A stretch of DNA of 64,000 bases from Telmatactis stephensoni (Eukaryota; Cnidaria; Anthozoa; Actiniaria; Isophelliidae): positions 62,001-126,000 of the forward strand of contig JALIZF010001682.1 in NCBI GenBank assembly GCA_029948255.1. The letters run 5' to 3'. A program made the position numbers and the translations under genes. Shown here piece after piece: positions 11,884 to 24,300 of the stretch. Every line of letters begins with the position of its first letter. Position 1 is the first letter of the stretch. Under the pieces are notes generated by a model that was not told the DNA's origin, searched no databases, and saw only the letters and a list, made by a program, of their open reading frames with translations.

Positions 11884-12309
11884 TTGTGCACTAGACTTTT
11901 TCGATCATTCACTTATACAGTTGTTGAATCACTGTATTGTTGTTCTCTACCTACTAAATGGAAACAAGGTATAAGACCAATTAAACAGAAAGTACAACTG
12001 GCCGATGATATGGAAAGGGGCCGCGTTGAGGGACAACGACAGCAAGACACCACAGGTTTCCCACCACAGAGTCACAACTCCACAGGAACTCCACAACAGC
12101 GACAGCAAAGTACAGAGACACCACCACAGGGAAACTACCAGAGGTCGAGCTCACGGGGCTGAGGTCGACTGTTTTAGAAAATGCAGGAGCCCCAGAAATT
12201 GCTAGCAATAATGAAAATGATAGAGGGTCGACTTGTGGTTCCTGGATTCATTGGAGACATTCACTGTAGTTTTCTACTTGATTCTGGCGCAGATATTTGC
12301 TCTTGTTAA
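11884..12309 (+). pseudogene. Gag-retropepsin remnant of an LTR-type retrotransposon
   Basis: One plus-strand frame, crossed by stops, gives a Gln/Thr/Ser-rich low-complexity tail (about 12020-12160). It then gives a protease-like N-terminus at 12181-12307 with the order 'GRLVVPGFIG...' and the aspartic-protease signature 'LLDSGADIC'. It stops directly after the signature. No reverse transcriptase, integrase or LTRs are seen nearby. This fits an old fragment of a Ty3/DIRS-like element. The DSGA match is short, so the call is moderate. Confidence 0.5.
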
Positions 12310-13309
12310 ATCCAGAGATGTTAAACGTTACACTATATTTGGCCGCAACAAACAGATTTACAAAAAGTAGTTTAAGCTGAGACATTTAGGACCGAAAGAA
12401 ATCTTTTGATTATTGCGTTTGCACTGATGTTTCAAATATATTGAACTCTTGCAGGCAATCAGATGTGAGAAATTTTTGCAAGTACATTATTAGAAATGAA
12501 AGAGAACCCAATTTGATTTTTAAACTGAAACAATTATGACATTTTTGGTGTACTATCTTCTAATAGCGGTAAAACAGGTTTTTCCCAACATGCCTCAAGT
12601 GGTCTCAAGTCTGTCTCGTGATAATCCGTCTGTGCAGCCGTATTTGGTCTCGTCATGCAACACACATTGCGTGACTTGCGTAAAAGATTTGATTTAAAAA
12701 ACGGGAAGCATCACGCGATGGATCTAAGAAACCTGCTTGACTGAAATTTTCACATTTAACATCTCTTACAAGCTTCAGCTGTCCGTAGTCTGATCCATTT
12801 AGAATCCTTTTCAAGATTTTACTTCTAAGAGTTTCTATTTTCGGAGACATGTTTCGGCAGTCCTGTTGTCATATCATTATATATGTCATATCATGATATG
12901 GTATATAACTGAACCTTTGTTTGTAATTCTTGTACTTAAGCCGAGCTCCACAATTGTAATTTACGCAGTAATGATGGCAGCAGAACTGCCGAAACATGTT
13001 TGCAAAAATAACAAGTCTTGTGATCTTTTTAAAAGTTTTTTTCAATCTATTGCTGACAAGACCATTTCGTAACTGGCCCGACCAACCTACGCGGATCACG
13101 CGATTGAATTTCATTGTTTAAAAAGGTCATGAACATAAGTGAATTTTACATGCTGCTTGTGCTTAGCAAATTGATAGAAGTTTAACAGTCTACACCAAGT
13201 TTTCACTACTTTTACACCGCTGTCGACTTAGATTTGATCATTTTTGCTTTCGAGTATTCTCAATCGCGTCTCAAGGCGGTGTATCAGTTAAAAATCAACT
13301 TTATCCAAG
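12310..13309. other. Upstream region of sulfotransferase copy 2
   Basis: No gene supported. The final ~180 bp is related to the flank of copy 1 and presumably carries the promoter and leader. Confidence 0.4.
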
Positions 13310-14254
13310 ATGTCAGCATCTACGACCGATGACAAAAACATTCCGCTATTACAGCAAGAATCGTATCGTCATCCTACGATATGCCAGACCATCGATGGCA
13401 TCATTCATGTCCCTGAAGTTACTAAAGAGTTTCTGAATGAAATCAAAGATCTTCCAGTCCAAGAAGGTGATGTCTTCGTGGATACCTATCCCAAATCAGG
13501 AACAACATGGTTGTCTGAGATTGCATGGCAAATTTACACCGATGGCAGAGTGGATATGGCGTATATAGGTGACCGGGTGCCCTATCTAGAAATTGAAAAA
13601 TTCCTTCACTGCACAAGAAGGAACCAAAAGCTAAACCTCCTGGAATTTTATTCGAAGAGACCATTCCCTCGTTTTTTCAAGTTTCATCTACCGTACCATC
13701 AGGTACCCATGGGAGATGGCGTTACTAAGCCGAAGTACATCTACGTTGTACGCAACCCAAAAGATACCGCTGTGTCATTCTATTGGCATTATAAAGGAGT
13801 AAAGTTCTTGGAATTTGACCGTTCTTGGGATGAGTTCTTTGAGATGTTTATTAAAGCTGATGTTTTCTACGGAAGTTGGTTTGATCACGTGCTTGGATGG
13901 TGGGCTCATCGAGATGATCCCAACATTCTGTTCGTCAAGTACGAGGACATGAAAAAGAACCTACCTGGTGCTGTCCAACAGATCGCCAAGTTTCTTGGTA
14001 AAGATTTATCCCCAGACAAGATTGAACGCATTGCTGAGCAAACGACCTTTAAGGCCATGTCTGACGGTAAAGGGCGATTTCTTGATGGCAATAAGGAGAT
14101 AGAAAAGATAAGTCGCGTCCCAGGAATCAAGTTTATCCGCAAGGGAGAAGTTGGAGATTGGCAAAACTACTTTAGCGAGGAACAAAACAAGAGATTTGAC
14201 GCATTGTACGAAAGCAAGATGGCTGGTAGTGGACTGGAACTACAATTTGAATAA
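13310..14254 (+). CDS. Cytosolic sulfotransferase (SULT1-like), intact, single exon
   Basis: This 314-residue enzyme is slightly longer than vertebrate SULT1s (about 295). It uses PAPS to sulfonate small phenols, amines or sterol-like acceptors in the cytosol. The 5'-phosphosulfate loop 'TYPKSGTTW' spans residues 59-67. The catalytic Lys/His lie in 'KFHLP' (K124, H126). The 3'-phosphate motif 'RNPKD' spans 148-152, and the conserved C-terminal 'RKGEVGDW' spans 277-284. The frame is continuous without introns. The start is the first ATG in frame, matching the paralogue upstream. From the middle of the gene to the stop it is nearly identical to the broken copy at 9262-10211, while the first half is more diverged. 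The substrate cannot be read from sequence. Confidence 0.95.
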   Translation: MSASTTDDKNIPLLQQESYRHPTICQTIDGIIHVPEVTKEFLNEIKDLPVQEGDVFVDTYPKSGTTWLSEIAWQIYTDGRVDMAYIGDRVPYLEIEKFLHCTRRNQKLNLLEFYSKRPFPRFFKFHLPYHQVPMGDGVTKPKYIYVVRNPKDTAVSFYWHYKGVKFLEFDRSWDEFFEMFIKADVFYGSWFDHVLGWWAHRDDPNILFVKYEDMKKNLPGAVQQIAKFLGKDLSPDKIERIAEQTTFKAMSDGKGRFLDGNKEIEKISRVPGIKFIRKGEVGDWQNYFSEEQNKRFDALYESKMAGSGLELQFE

Positions 14255-14771
14255 ATTCAGTCAAGAGAGCTAAATAAGATGGGGAAAGGTCTTAATATCG
14301 CGCGCGCCATGTGAATTCCCGCTTTGGCTATTTTTAGAAACCGAATGCAGTTTAATTTTCGTCTTACCCTACTCCCTTGAGTCATAAATTTGAAGGAGTG
14401 GGATTACAAAGAGTTCGAAATTCACCGATCCCGCATCCATTGTTCTGCCTCCGTAGTACTGTTGCTACGTCGGACAAGCTAACATGTTTTTGATGTACAA
14501 CCTGATACAGACACCCGATTGCTGAAATTTGTAAAGGTCTGTCTGAGATTGAGTGCATTCTAAAGGAACATCAAGAAATCGTGTGATAATATCTAAAACA
14601 TCTTCGAATTCGAGTTTTGTTGCTCGGACATTTACTATTCCATTGGGAAAACCATCCATTGTTTAGTGGCCATTCAAGCAAAGCCGAGATCGGTGTATTG
14701 TACGAGCCTTTAGGCGATTCCACAAGTTCAAATTTATTCCAAATTCCAGGAGAAAGCCATATGATTTCTTA
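14255..14771. other. Spacer after sulfotransferase
   Basis: No supported gene. An AATAAA overlaps the stop codon of the sulfotransferase at about 14250 but is too close to be trusted as the poly(A) signal. Confidence 0.35.
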
Positions 14772-15023
14772 AGGCTGGTTCACACTAGCGTCGGATTCGG
14801 AATCGGAAGCAGAAAACAAAGGAAAAGACAAAAGAGTTAAGTCAAGCGTGTGACATAAGACATCGACATAAGCATCGCAAGAAGCATAAGACCAAGCATA
14901 AGCATAATCAAAGACAAAGGAAGGAACAAAGAAAAACACCTTTCTTTCGTATTCTAATCCCTAAATTCTTTGTTGTTTTCTTACGATTCCGATTCTGATT
15001 CCGACGCTAGTGTGAACCAGCCT
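14772..15023. mobile_element. PIF/Harbinger-like MITE with TTA duplication
   Basis: A 252-bp element. Terminal inverted repeats of about 37 bp begin AGGCTGGTTCACACTAGCGT, and the right end is the complement. TTA flanks both ends (14769-14771 and 15024-15026), the target duplication expected for PIF/Harbinger. The centre carries short AAGCATAAG repeats. Confidence 0.85.
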
Positions 15024-15063
15024 TTACTAATGATACTTAAATACCACAGGCAGACAAACAGTA

Positions 15064-15204
15064 GAGTGCACGCACTTAATCCGTGAAACATAAATAGTAC
15101 AAAATAGTGCTAAATTATGGTAATTCCTTTGTTTCCTATTGTCTAATCAACACTATTTACTACTAATTAGTAGTGTTTGTTTCACGGATTAAGTGCATGC
15201 ACTC
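15064..15204. mobile_element. 141-bp MITE with TA duplication
   Basis: Inverted ends GAGTGCACGCACTTAATCCG and the complement ...AAGTGCATGCACTC sit between TA dinucleotides. The interior has 'aaatagtacaaaatagtg', also found at about 16130-16155 in a partial relative. This fits the Tc1/mariner-type MITE pattern. Confidence 0.85.
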
Positions 15205-15358
15205 TATTGTTGCTATAAGGTAATCTATAGGACTTTCCATAGAAATACGAAATATCATGATTTATTCAATAAATCATTGAAAATGTCACTGAGTCATTAC
15301 TCTTACCTCTATTAGTGCCCTTCTTAAGTTTTAGCGTGATATGATTGCTTATAGATTG

Positions 15359-15777
15359 CCCGGGGGGGGGGGGGGGGGGACTCCTATATACAAGAGGACG
15401 GGGATGCTCGTCGGAGATTTTGAACATGACCCCTAAAAGGTACCAAAGTCATATCCGGGTGGCCGTGGCAATACATGTTTTTACCCCTAAAAGGTACCAA
15501 CTTAAAAACACTAAATTTAACATTTTGCATATTTGAGTCAATGAAGCGATCAATTCTGTCTATTTATATACGAACAATTTGATGGTCGTGCAATCCGATC
15601 TTTGTTTCCAGTATTTAATCGTTGATAGAGGAAAAAATCACCCTAAAAGGTACCAGCAAGGTCTCTAGTAGTCCACTAAAGTCTGAGATACCCTAAAAGG
15701 TACCAGATCGCTGATTTTGACCCCTAAAAGGTACGACGAGCATCCCCGTCCATTTCCGATCGGAGTCCCCCCCCGGG
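15359..15777. mobile_element. MITE with 8-bp duplication and five CCCTAAAAGGTACC motifs
   Basis: The left end is CCC followed by 18 G, then ACTCC. The right end is GGAGT, eight C, then GGG. A second inverted block GACGGGGATGCTCGTCG lies inside. ATAGATTG flanks both sides exactly (15351-15358 and 15778-15785), an 8-bp target duplication as made by hAT or P-type transposases. Five copies of (C)CCTAAAAGGTAC(C) sit at about 15429, 15483, 15641, 15691 and 15721. It is non-coding. Confidence 0.88.
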
Positions 15778-16203
15778 ATAGATTGCCTTACTGACAAGAA
15801 TATTATTTGGGCTGCCTGTGCAAAAACACAACAAAATCCTCAACTTTTTCTTCCATCAAAATCGTTGCTTTGTGATCAGAATATGCATAGTTTTGATGCT
15901 AGATATTGTGAACAGCAACAGAACTTAGAAAACTTTGAAAACCCAAATTTGTACTAAATTTTCTATTTTTCCGAACTAAATTTCCATTTTCTGCATTAAA
16001 TTTCCTTGAAACAGCATTGCCTTATTAGAATTCAGTAGTAATCAAGTAATTATTAAGTAATCAAGTTGTACCTTAAGTATCACTACTAGTAGAGTGCAAA
16101 TTAAACAAGTATATCTGTAAAATACAAATTACTAAATAGTACAAAATAGTGTTAATTAAACAATAGAAAACATAGAATTTGCATAACATTGCATAATTTA
16201 GTA

Positions 16204-16623
16204 TTAAGAGGAGATTTTTTCAATATCGAGTAATGCTGGCTAAAAGTACCAAAAACTAGCCCTTCGGGCAACTTTTGATTTAAATTTTCGTTTTGGATTA
16301 ACACTCACATTCTATTTTTATTAGTTAGGAATTGATCTACTAAGATACAATGCCTGTTTAAAGCTGTTTTACTCATATTTACCAACTTTCAAGCTGAATG
16401 TAAAGATTTCTATGGCAATGGAGCGAAAGAAGGCTTAAAACTCATTTTCGATTCAAACATTCACTTTGGATTAACACTTTTATTGAACTTTCATTAATCA
16501 AAACCACTTACAAATAACCTAAACTTTCTCAAAATAATAACTTTAGCTTTGTACGACGGTTGTTCTTTAGCTGAATAGTTTTTGTTGCCCAATGCTTGAA
16601 CACGAAAACAAATCTCCTCTTAA
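16204..16623. mobile_element. 420-bp MITE with TTAAGAGGAGAT ends
   Basis: The ends are TTAAGAGGAGATTT and AAATCTCCTCTTAA. The interior holds a 'ttggattaacact' phrase twice (about 16303 and 16465) in a diverged internal duplication. No clear target duplication is visible. Confidence 0.7.
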
Positions 16624-18349
16624 ATACTAGACGTACAATGGTGCGTTTACTCGTGCCCAGGTGGAATTAAAAAACATCATCGATCGTCATCTTTAAAATG
16701 CACCAATCACATCATTAGATGTTGCAGACCTCTGAGGAAAAGGACATTCGTGAAGTTTTTTGGAAGAGCTTTCTGAGTCTTAATCATTTCTCCATTGTTC
16801 GAAGGCCACATAAAATGTGCTTGGGATACCTGTGGTCTTACATTAGCTAGACATAAATGTTGCATTCACTCGGGCTACAGGGATAGGCAAGCTACTTTGG
16901 TCCGAAAAGTTAGTATCTTAAAAATGACGAAAGTGATGCATAGAATTACAAACCCTTTGAGTTTTTAATATAAGGCTATAGCTCTAGAATTCTCTGGATA
17001 GTAAAAGCTTGCTAGGAGTACTGCTTGATCTTCAAGAAAATGATTATCTAGAGCTAACTTGTTTAGAATTCAGCTTCGCTTATTTTCTTTTGCTGTTCTA
17101 GTTCAGAATAATAAGATTTACTATTTGTTTGAATGTGTCCTTATATCCTTAAAATTGTCGAAATTCCTAGTAGATTTGGGCTGAAAACAGCCTATAAAAA
17201 ACATTCAACATTTTTGTCCCTGTTCGCCTGCAGAGCATTAATAATAAAATTCCCGCCTCATCGGCAGTCAGTTCTTTCTAAGATGTTTCATACAACCATA
17301 CCGGATATGAATACATGATAAGAAATGCGGATTTTCTTTCGTTTACGTGACCCTAAAAATCATGCCAATTTTTTTTTTTTTTTTGTCTAATGGATTTTGT
17401 TTTGTTTCTACCTTTCATTGCTTTCTTTTCTTATTTTTTTCGAAACAGGAGTCAGAGTCAGCAGTCCGCACCCCTCGTTCGGAATAAAATCTATTGTTCA
17501 AAATTTCGCAGCGAGTGCTTTCTGCGATGAATGGAGAATGTGCTTTATTTTTGTTGCGTTCATGTAGATGCCTGATATGCTACAATCTTCGGCAAAACAA
17601 AGAAATGATACATCTTTAATGCTATGCAAATAAAAGGGTTTGATTGTTTGTTCATTTCTTCCTTCCCACTTTCTAGTGTTGTTTCGGTGAGTTGCGTTGC
17701 AATGATATACTATGGATACAATTATTTAGCATGAAAGCATAACCAGTATAGACGCGCGTCACGTGATGTGACCTGTTGCCCTTCATTAAGGCTATTCTGA
17801 TCTCTGACCATCATCCACTTACGCTCGCTGAAAAAAATTAAACAATTGCCATGCATTCGCTTTCAGCCCTCGCTGACAGCGTTTAAATGAAGTTCTAAAA
17901 TAGCTCAAATACGGGCCAACACATCACATTTGGCTACAAAAGGTTTTTAAAATGGCGCATAATATCAACATTGAGCTTGAGAAAGAGGCCTAGCTATCTG
18001 AAAGACATTAAGAAATCAGTGGCGCTTAACATAAATGACGCGAACTTAATTCGTTAGAATTTGCTTTTTCAAAAATAAGATAAAACAAGGCAACAAGGTG
18101 TTAAAAAGTCAATATTTTATGAACTCAAAACATAGTACAAGTCCACGATCTCAAACCTAACTGGGTAAGAACATCAATATGTAGATTCTGTTCAGTGAGA
18201 GGATTGGGTGAAGGGGCAACGGTTGGGGTGTGGTGAGGAGGAAGGGAGGGGGACTTAGGAGAAGAAAGCTCACAGGTGCATTTACAAGTTCAAAATATGA
18301 AATTTGAAAGTTTTGTCTTGTCTATACGGCCTGATTGGTGGTTGTTCCA
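16624..18349. other. Intergenic and 3' flank of the first ZP gene
   Basis: No gene supported; a T16 run lies near 17371. The part just below 18350 is probably the 3' UTR of the ZP-domain gene ending at 18350 on the minus strand. I see no strong AATAAA within 200 bp of the stop. Confidence 0.35.
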
Positions 18350-21300
18350 CTACAGTCTGTCCGTTTTAGTAGTGACGTAGTCGTAACCTGCAGGCTTGAG
18401 TTGTCTCGACTTGTAGCCAAAATACATGACACCTACAAGAGCAATAGCTGCAGCCACTGTCATGGCCACCAAAGCGATGTTAGCGGCTCCAGTTAAACCT
18501 GTTCAAAGTGAAAAGACAGAAGCATGAATTAATTCCTTCAGTTAACTTAAAAATATTTTATCTTTTTTAATTTTGAAGTCGCTTTCAGCTGAAGAGGCTT
18601 CAAAGTATGCTACTACATCGGGTATTAGAGGCTCGAATTCTGACTCTCGAGGTTTGTTGTACGGATCAGGGTCGAGAATCGAGGGTACGCAACTCCAGGT
18701 CCTAACAAAATCAGGCTTTGATAAAATAACCAAGGTGGGTTAATGTAAAGGAGAATATGATTACATTTCCATGCCGCTAAATTTGGGCGTGCAAGGGGAA
18801 CACAGTGTACTCTCCATCCCTTCCCAAAACCGTGCAAAACTTTCTATGCAGGATGTTTTTGAACCCGCACGGCAATGTAGATGAAGGTGACTGCGGACTA
18901 ACTCACTAACCCACCCGTGTTATTGCTGTAAAATCTGTAGATTAAAATATATAACTAAAGTTTTATCATATTGTAAATAAATAGATTTTAGAATTTGTAA
19001 CCGAAAAGCCCATCTTGGGAGTTACGAACTGATAAAGCTAGTATGTATGTATGCAAGGAAGCAAGACTTTACTGTCTAATGCTAATCAACATACCATGCT
19101 TCAAACTTTTCTTTTTCTGCCTTTCACCCTCATCAAATGATGGCTGCACGTTTTTGTGCATAACATGTGATTTCTTCGATTCTCTTCCCCTCTTCGTTCC
19201 CTTTCTTGATTCTTCAGCTAGAAGGAAAGGACCTTGGCTCACGGTGACAGAATTCGCATTCTTGTCAACGAGAGCACGTTTTTGTTTGGAGTGAGCCTTG
19301 CGTTGTTTCTTGGCTGGAGCGTGTCCATGAGGCACAGGTGATGTAGGTTTAGGAATGCAGCCCTTTTTACAACGTGAATGCGGATCGTTAACATCGCAAA
19401 CAACCACGTGACAGTGTAAGAAGACGAATGGATGATCGCCCAGAAACTTAAAGGCCTCCAAACTGAAGCGTTGAGCAGTGTGGGAAGGGGAATGGTGGAA
19501 ACGAACTGTCTTGTCGACAGCACACCTGAAGTATTTTAACAAAGCCATTAATCAATATACGGTCTATCAATATACTACTTTTAGTAGAAATTAGGAGAAA
19601 TGGCTGGATTTCGAGTTCTCGGGGAAATTCAAATTTACCACCATGTTGGCGGACATTTGTATAGCGACGACGAATGACGGCGCGCTAGTCTGGAGTCGAC
19701 CAAACCGGTATGCATTCAATGCTAGTAATCCGCGGCCTATCAGCTTTGCTATGATCAGCCATTTATATTTTTGTTCATCGATTTGTCGGTCAGTCGGTCT
19801 GTCAATTTCTTAAGACATTTAATCCAACTCACCCATCATGTATAAATGTATGTCTAAGATATTTAGACTTTTCGTGGTCACGTGTTGGTGTTGAGCAACA
19901 CCTGTCTGCAAGGATTTCTAAATCTTTTTCTTTGGTTTTCAGAGACACCTTTAGAAATAAGACAATAAGAAAGAAATCGTAATATAAGTGTTAATTGGAA
20001 GCCAAGTCTGCAATATCATAACATTCATATGAGATAGAAATAGCATGCTTTGAATCCTGTTGCAAATAAGCTCATTCTGCTGGTCAAGGCCGAGGTATAT
20101 AGGGTCAAAGGTAGGGGACTGTACCAACAATATTTATTACCTTATTGTGCTTTTGACAAGTACAATTGTACATAGAAATTGAATGCTTATCAAGAAACAA
20201 AAAACTAGGAGACTGTACCAATAATACACGATGCAAATAGTTTTGTACTAAATGGACGGATTGCTTTGTAAAGCTATTGGAACAGAGCTAATGATAAAGC
20301 TTCTACAAAATGCTGTGCATAGTGGTTTTTGAGTGTTCTAAGCAACGTTTACTGACAGTATGTCATGGTATTTGTTTTTCAATCTATTAGCGAAGTTTAA
20401 ACGCAATCCCCAAACATAGTACCTCAAAATAAAGTCGTTGTCTAAGATGCACCGAGACAGGGAAGTCATCCCAAGTGTATACGGATTTGTAATAAGGATT
20501 CCCATTTTTTCCGTGCCAACTGGTTTTATAAAAGTCAAATTTTACTTCCATCTTTCCTCCGCCTTTGACTTTGATGTAGATTGGCTTAACACCAGGGCGC
20601 ATGCCAACAGCATGGACGACTTCTTGGTTGCGGAAGTAACAACAGAATGGTACTTGTACCTCTCCAGGGAGGACACGCCCTATTTTGTTACTGGACCTTG
20701 TCAGGCTCTTCTGATACCTAGTTGTAAAATATATATTGATAAGTTTTTATCTAGATTTCATTAATCCTATAATGTTTCTGTAAAATTGTTGCTAAATTTT
20801 GTAAATCCTGATGTAGAGCTGACCAAGTGTTGTTAATTTTGTAAGCTCGTTCTATTATAGTTTTACAAAGTCGGGTTAATAAGGACCTTGATAGATCGAG
20901 CTTACAAAATAATTAACAATGATTGGTTAGCTCTTCACGAGGATTTACAAAATTTGTAATGATTTCTTAAAATTAAAAGAAGAAGTTAGCCAACAATCAA
21001 ATGGCTTTGCAAGTTAAAAACAAGACAGGCGCAAGGAAGATACCACCTTTTTACTGCTGATGCTGTTAAAGTAATGGACTTACCTCTACAATAAAACTTG
21101 ACTTGGTTAAATATAAATTTGTTTTAAAATTTACTACTAAAGTCATTTTAAATATAAGAGAACGGTTAGAGGCTAGGGTCTCACAAGGATTTCATAAATT
21201 AGATGATAGCATAGAGTTTTATAGTGCGGCTATAGGGGAAGAGAAGGTACAAATCGTACCTTGTTGCTGTAGACAATGTAGCCCTTTATCCTTCTACTGG

Positions 21301-24300
21301 TGGTACCACACCCAGTAAGGGTTGTCTTTAGAATGTAATGCGTTGTATTTTGGCTTGCCACACAATCACGGTCATTTAAGCGTAGGTGCTCGTGGTGCAA
21401 GTTATGAATGATTTTCTTGGGGATAACAATAGACATATCCTTGGTTCCACATGTCAGTTGTAAGCCCTCAGCTAAAAGAATATTTAAATAGAAAATGTTT
21501 TAGTGAGATTCAAGTCATATAAGCACCCACAATATATATATTATATACATGTACATATGTGTATAAAAACACTGACTCAAATCAAAGCTGAACGAATGAT
21601 CAGAATCAGTTGGATCTTATAACACAAAAAGAAAAAGCAGAATAAATAGTAAGCATTCTAGCTTTTTTGAAAATTTGCGCTTAATATATACTGCTGGACT
21701 GTATTGGCTTTTTCTGAGCGAAGAAGTGATCCAAAAATTAGAATAACTGCTGCAAACGCAACACCAACCACCAACCTTTGCAACGTTTTCCATCTTTATG
21801 AAGTGAAAGTTTAGGAGGACATTCACATCTGTGATTACCAATTGTGTTGATACACTTATGACTACATCCACCATTGTTGATATTGCATTCGTTGATATCT
21901 ACATAAAATATCATGGCCAACTCATGTAAGCTGAGTCCCAATTATGTCTAATGGTATAACAACAAAGAGGAGAGGAGAGGAGAGGAGAGGAGAGGAGAGG
22001 AGAGGAGAGGAGAGGAGAGGAGAGGAGAGGAGAGGAGAGGAGAGGAGAGGAGAGGAGAGGTTTAGGTTTGAAATCGCTTTATTAGCATGACAAGTAGTGT
22101 TTTACAAGTATTGCTAAAGCACGTAACAGGAACAATAGCTATATATATATATGTAATATAAGTCAAGTTACAATACATACGATTCTGTGGTGAATCTTGT
22201 CTAAGGATTAAACATTTATATATAAACTTGGATAACAAAATTATAATTTTAGAATTATTTGATGACATTAATTTTTGTAATAAATCATTTTCATTCATTT
22301 TGTTAATTATCATTTCGTTTTCTACCAATCTGAAAAAATTTTCACGAGGTTCATTATAAATTGGACATTTAAATAACATGTGCATTTCGCATTCTATTTC
22401 ATTACTAGTACAGTAAACACAGATACGTTGATCAGATTGGATATACTGATTATCATATCTACCAGCTTCAATAGCTAGTTTGTGGTTGCTAATTCGAAAT
22501 TTGGTGAATTGCCTTCTTTGTTCGAAATTTTGAATTATGTTTAAATAATCTTCAACTTCGTAATAATTTTTAAAAGATCTATAAAAGGTTAATTTTTTGG
22601 AATTCTGTAAGAGAGCTTTCCAGTGTTTAAAATAATTATTTTTCATTTTTTCAGAATAATTTTTTAGGTTTTCATTAGAAAAACATTGTGTGAGATTATT
22701 ATGTATATCATAAAAATTTAACATTGCTTGTAAATTTGAGAAATAACAAGATTTATTTTGTTCATATAAAGTTTGAGAAATAAAAAAAGCCTGTTTAGTA
22801 ATCGAGTTGTCCGGTAAACAAAGAAGATGGTTGAAGTATTTGAGAGAAAACGTATCTGTAAATAATTTCATTGGGAAACGACCAAGTTCGGCACGAGAAG
22901 CAATATTGGAGAGAGGAGAGGAGAGGGGAGGAGTGGGAGTGCATGACAGGGTGTAGCAATACTCTGGAGGGGAAAGGATAAGTTAAAATGATAGAAGTTA
23001 CACTTTTATTAATTGTAAAAAGTTACCTGAACAAGAAATATTCATATGCTGGTTTGTCCAGGTCCCCTGGTCTGTACATTCCTTCATTGGTGGTCCATGT
23101 ACACGGTAGCCTGCTTTACAGGAAAACGAACAAACCACGCCAGCGGCCATCTTGCTGCTTGTGCACGTTGGCGGAACAACTGAGACTTTTTTGTGGACAT
23201 GCAGGGGTGGACATACTCCTTCTGTAGAAAAATATGCAAAATTTAACAAGCTTTTTTCATGATCAGAACAATTCTACATTTTTGGAAGCTGTTCTTAATT
23301 GGACTTCCTGAATTTATGAAAGAACATATTCCTATAGCAGCAGTATTGAAGACCAAAATACACGGGGGATACCGAACCACTATAAACAGTTTTTTTCCAG
23401 ATTATTCTTGTCTACCTTTTTTGTCTACCATTTTTTTGAATATGATATTTACTGGGGTAGCGCGGTCTTTGAGAAGACACACAAAAATGCTTCCTGTGCA
23501 GTATGGAGTTCCTGTGGTAAGTTTCACTACTTGTTTCTACTTTCCCTACGCCGGCCCTTGCGATCTTGAGATATCTACTGAAGCAATTTAAAAATATCTT
23601 TTCCATTAAAATTCGTGACACTGATAAAACGTTTCGCAGTAGTTGCCGACACTAGCGTTCCTGTTGGAAATCTGTGGACTGATGCTCTCCGAGAATTAAA
23701 GATACTTCAATATCAGACATACAATTCCAGTCACTTCAATAGACAGGGCCCTGGACTAAATTCAGGCTCATTTTTTTTCTTCATCAGTAATCAAAACAGC
23801 CTCCTTGACGGAAAGGAGCCCATTAAACCTGGCAGTCATGTTGCTATATATTGGCGGCAAAATAGCCCCTGATGCAATTTGAATGAATTATTCATATTAT
23901 CTTTTTTGACGATTTGAATGGAAACATTTTATGATCTCCTCGGATTTTTCGATTCAGTGAATTTGATTTTCCAAGGATTTTCAGTTCAGGATATAGTTTG
24001 TAATATTTCTGGTGCCTAGCCAGTCTATAAACCTAAAGGATCGACCCTACATGTTGGTTTACATTTATCATAATGCAGCATTTTTTGGTAACTGGGCAAA
24101 TACTAATTTTGAATGTTATACTCCTTTCTTCACTCCTACCTCAACTAAATAATTATTTTAATATTGGTGTAGCTATACAACGAACAAAATTTTGTAATAT
24201 ACCAAAAAAGCCTAAACATTAAAGGGAAGAAATATATTCTAGCAATTGCAGCTTCTGCATTTGGGAGTCACAAGGGTCATTAGAATTTTCTAGTCTTGGG

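Noticed and set aside
18542..18837. Two overlapping minus-strand frames of 63-70 codons
   Set aside because: They fall within intron 7 of ZP gene A, overlap one another, and match no family.
20402..20422. ZP gene A ending shortly after 'RLYFE' at an in-frame stop
   Set aside because: A clear GT donor sits at that point and the next exon restores the conserved ZP-C cysteines, tail and anchor.
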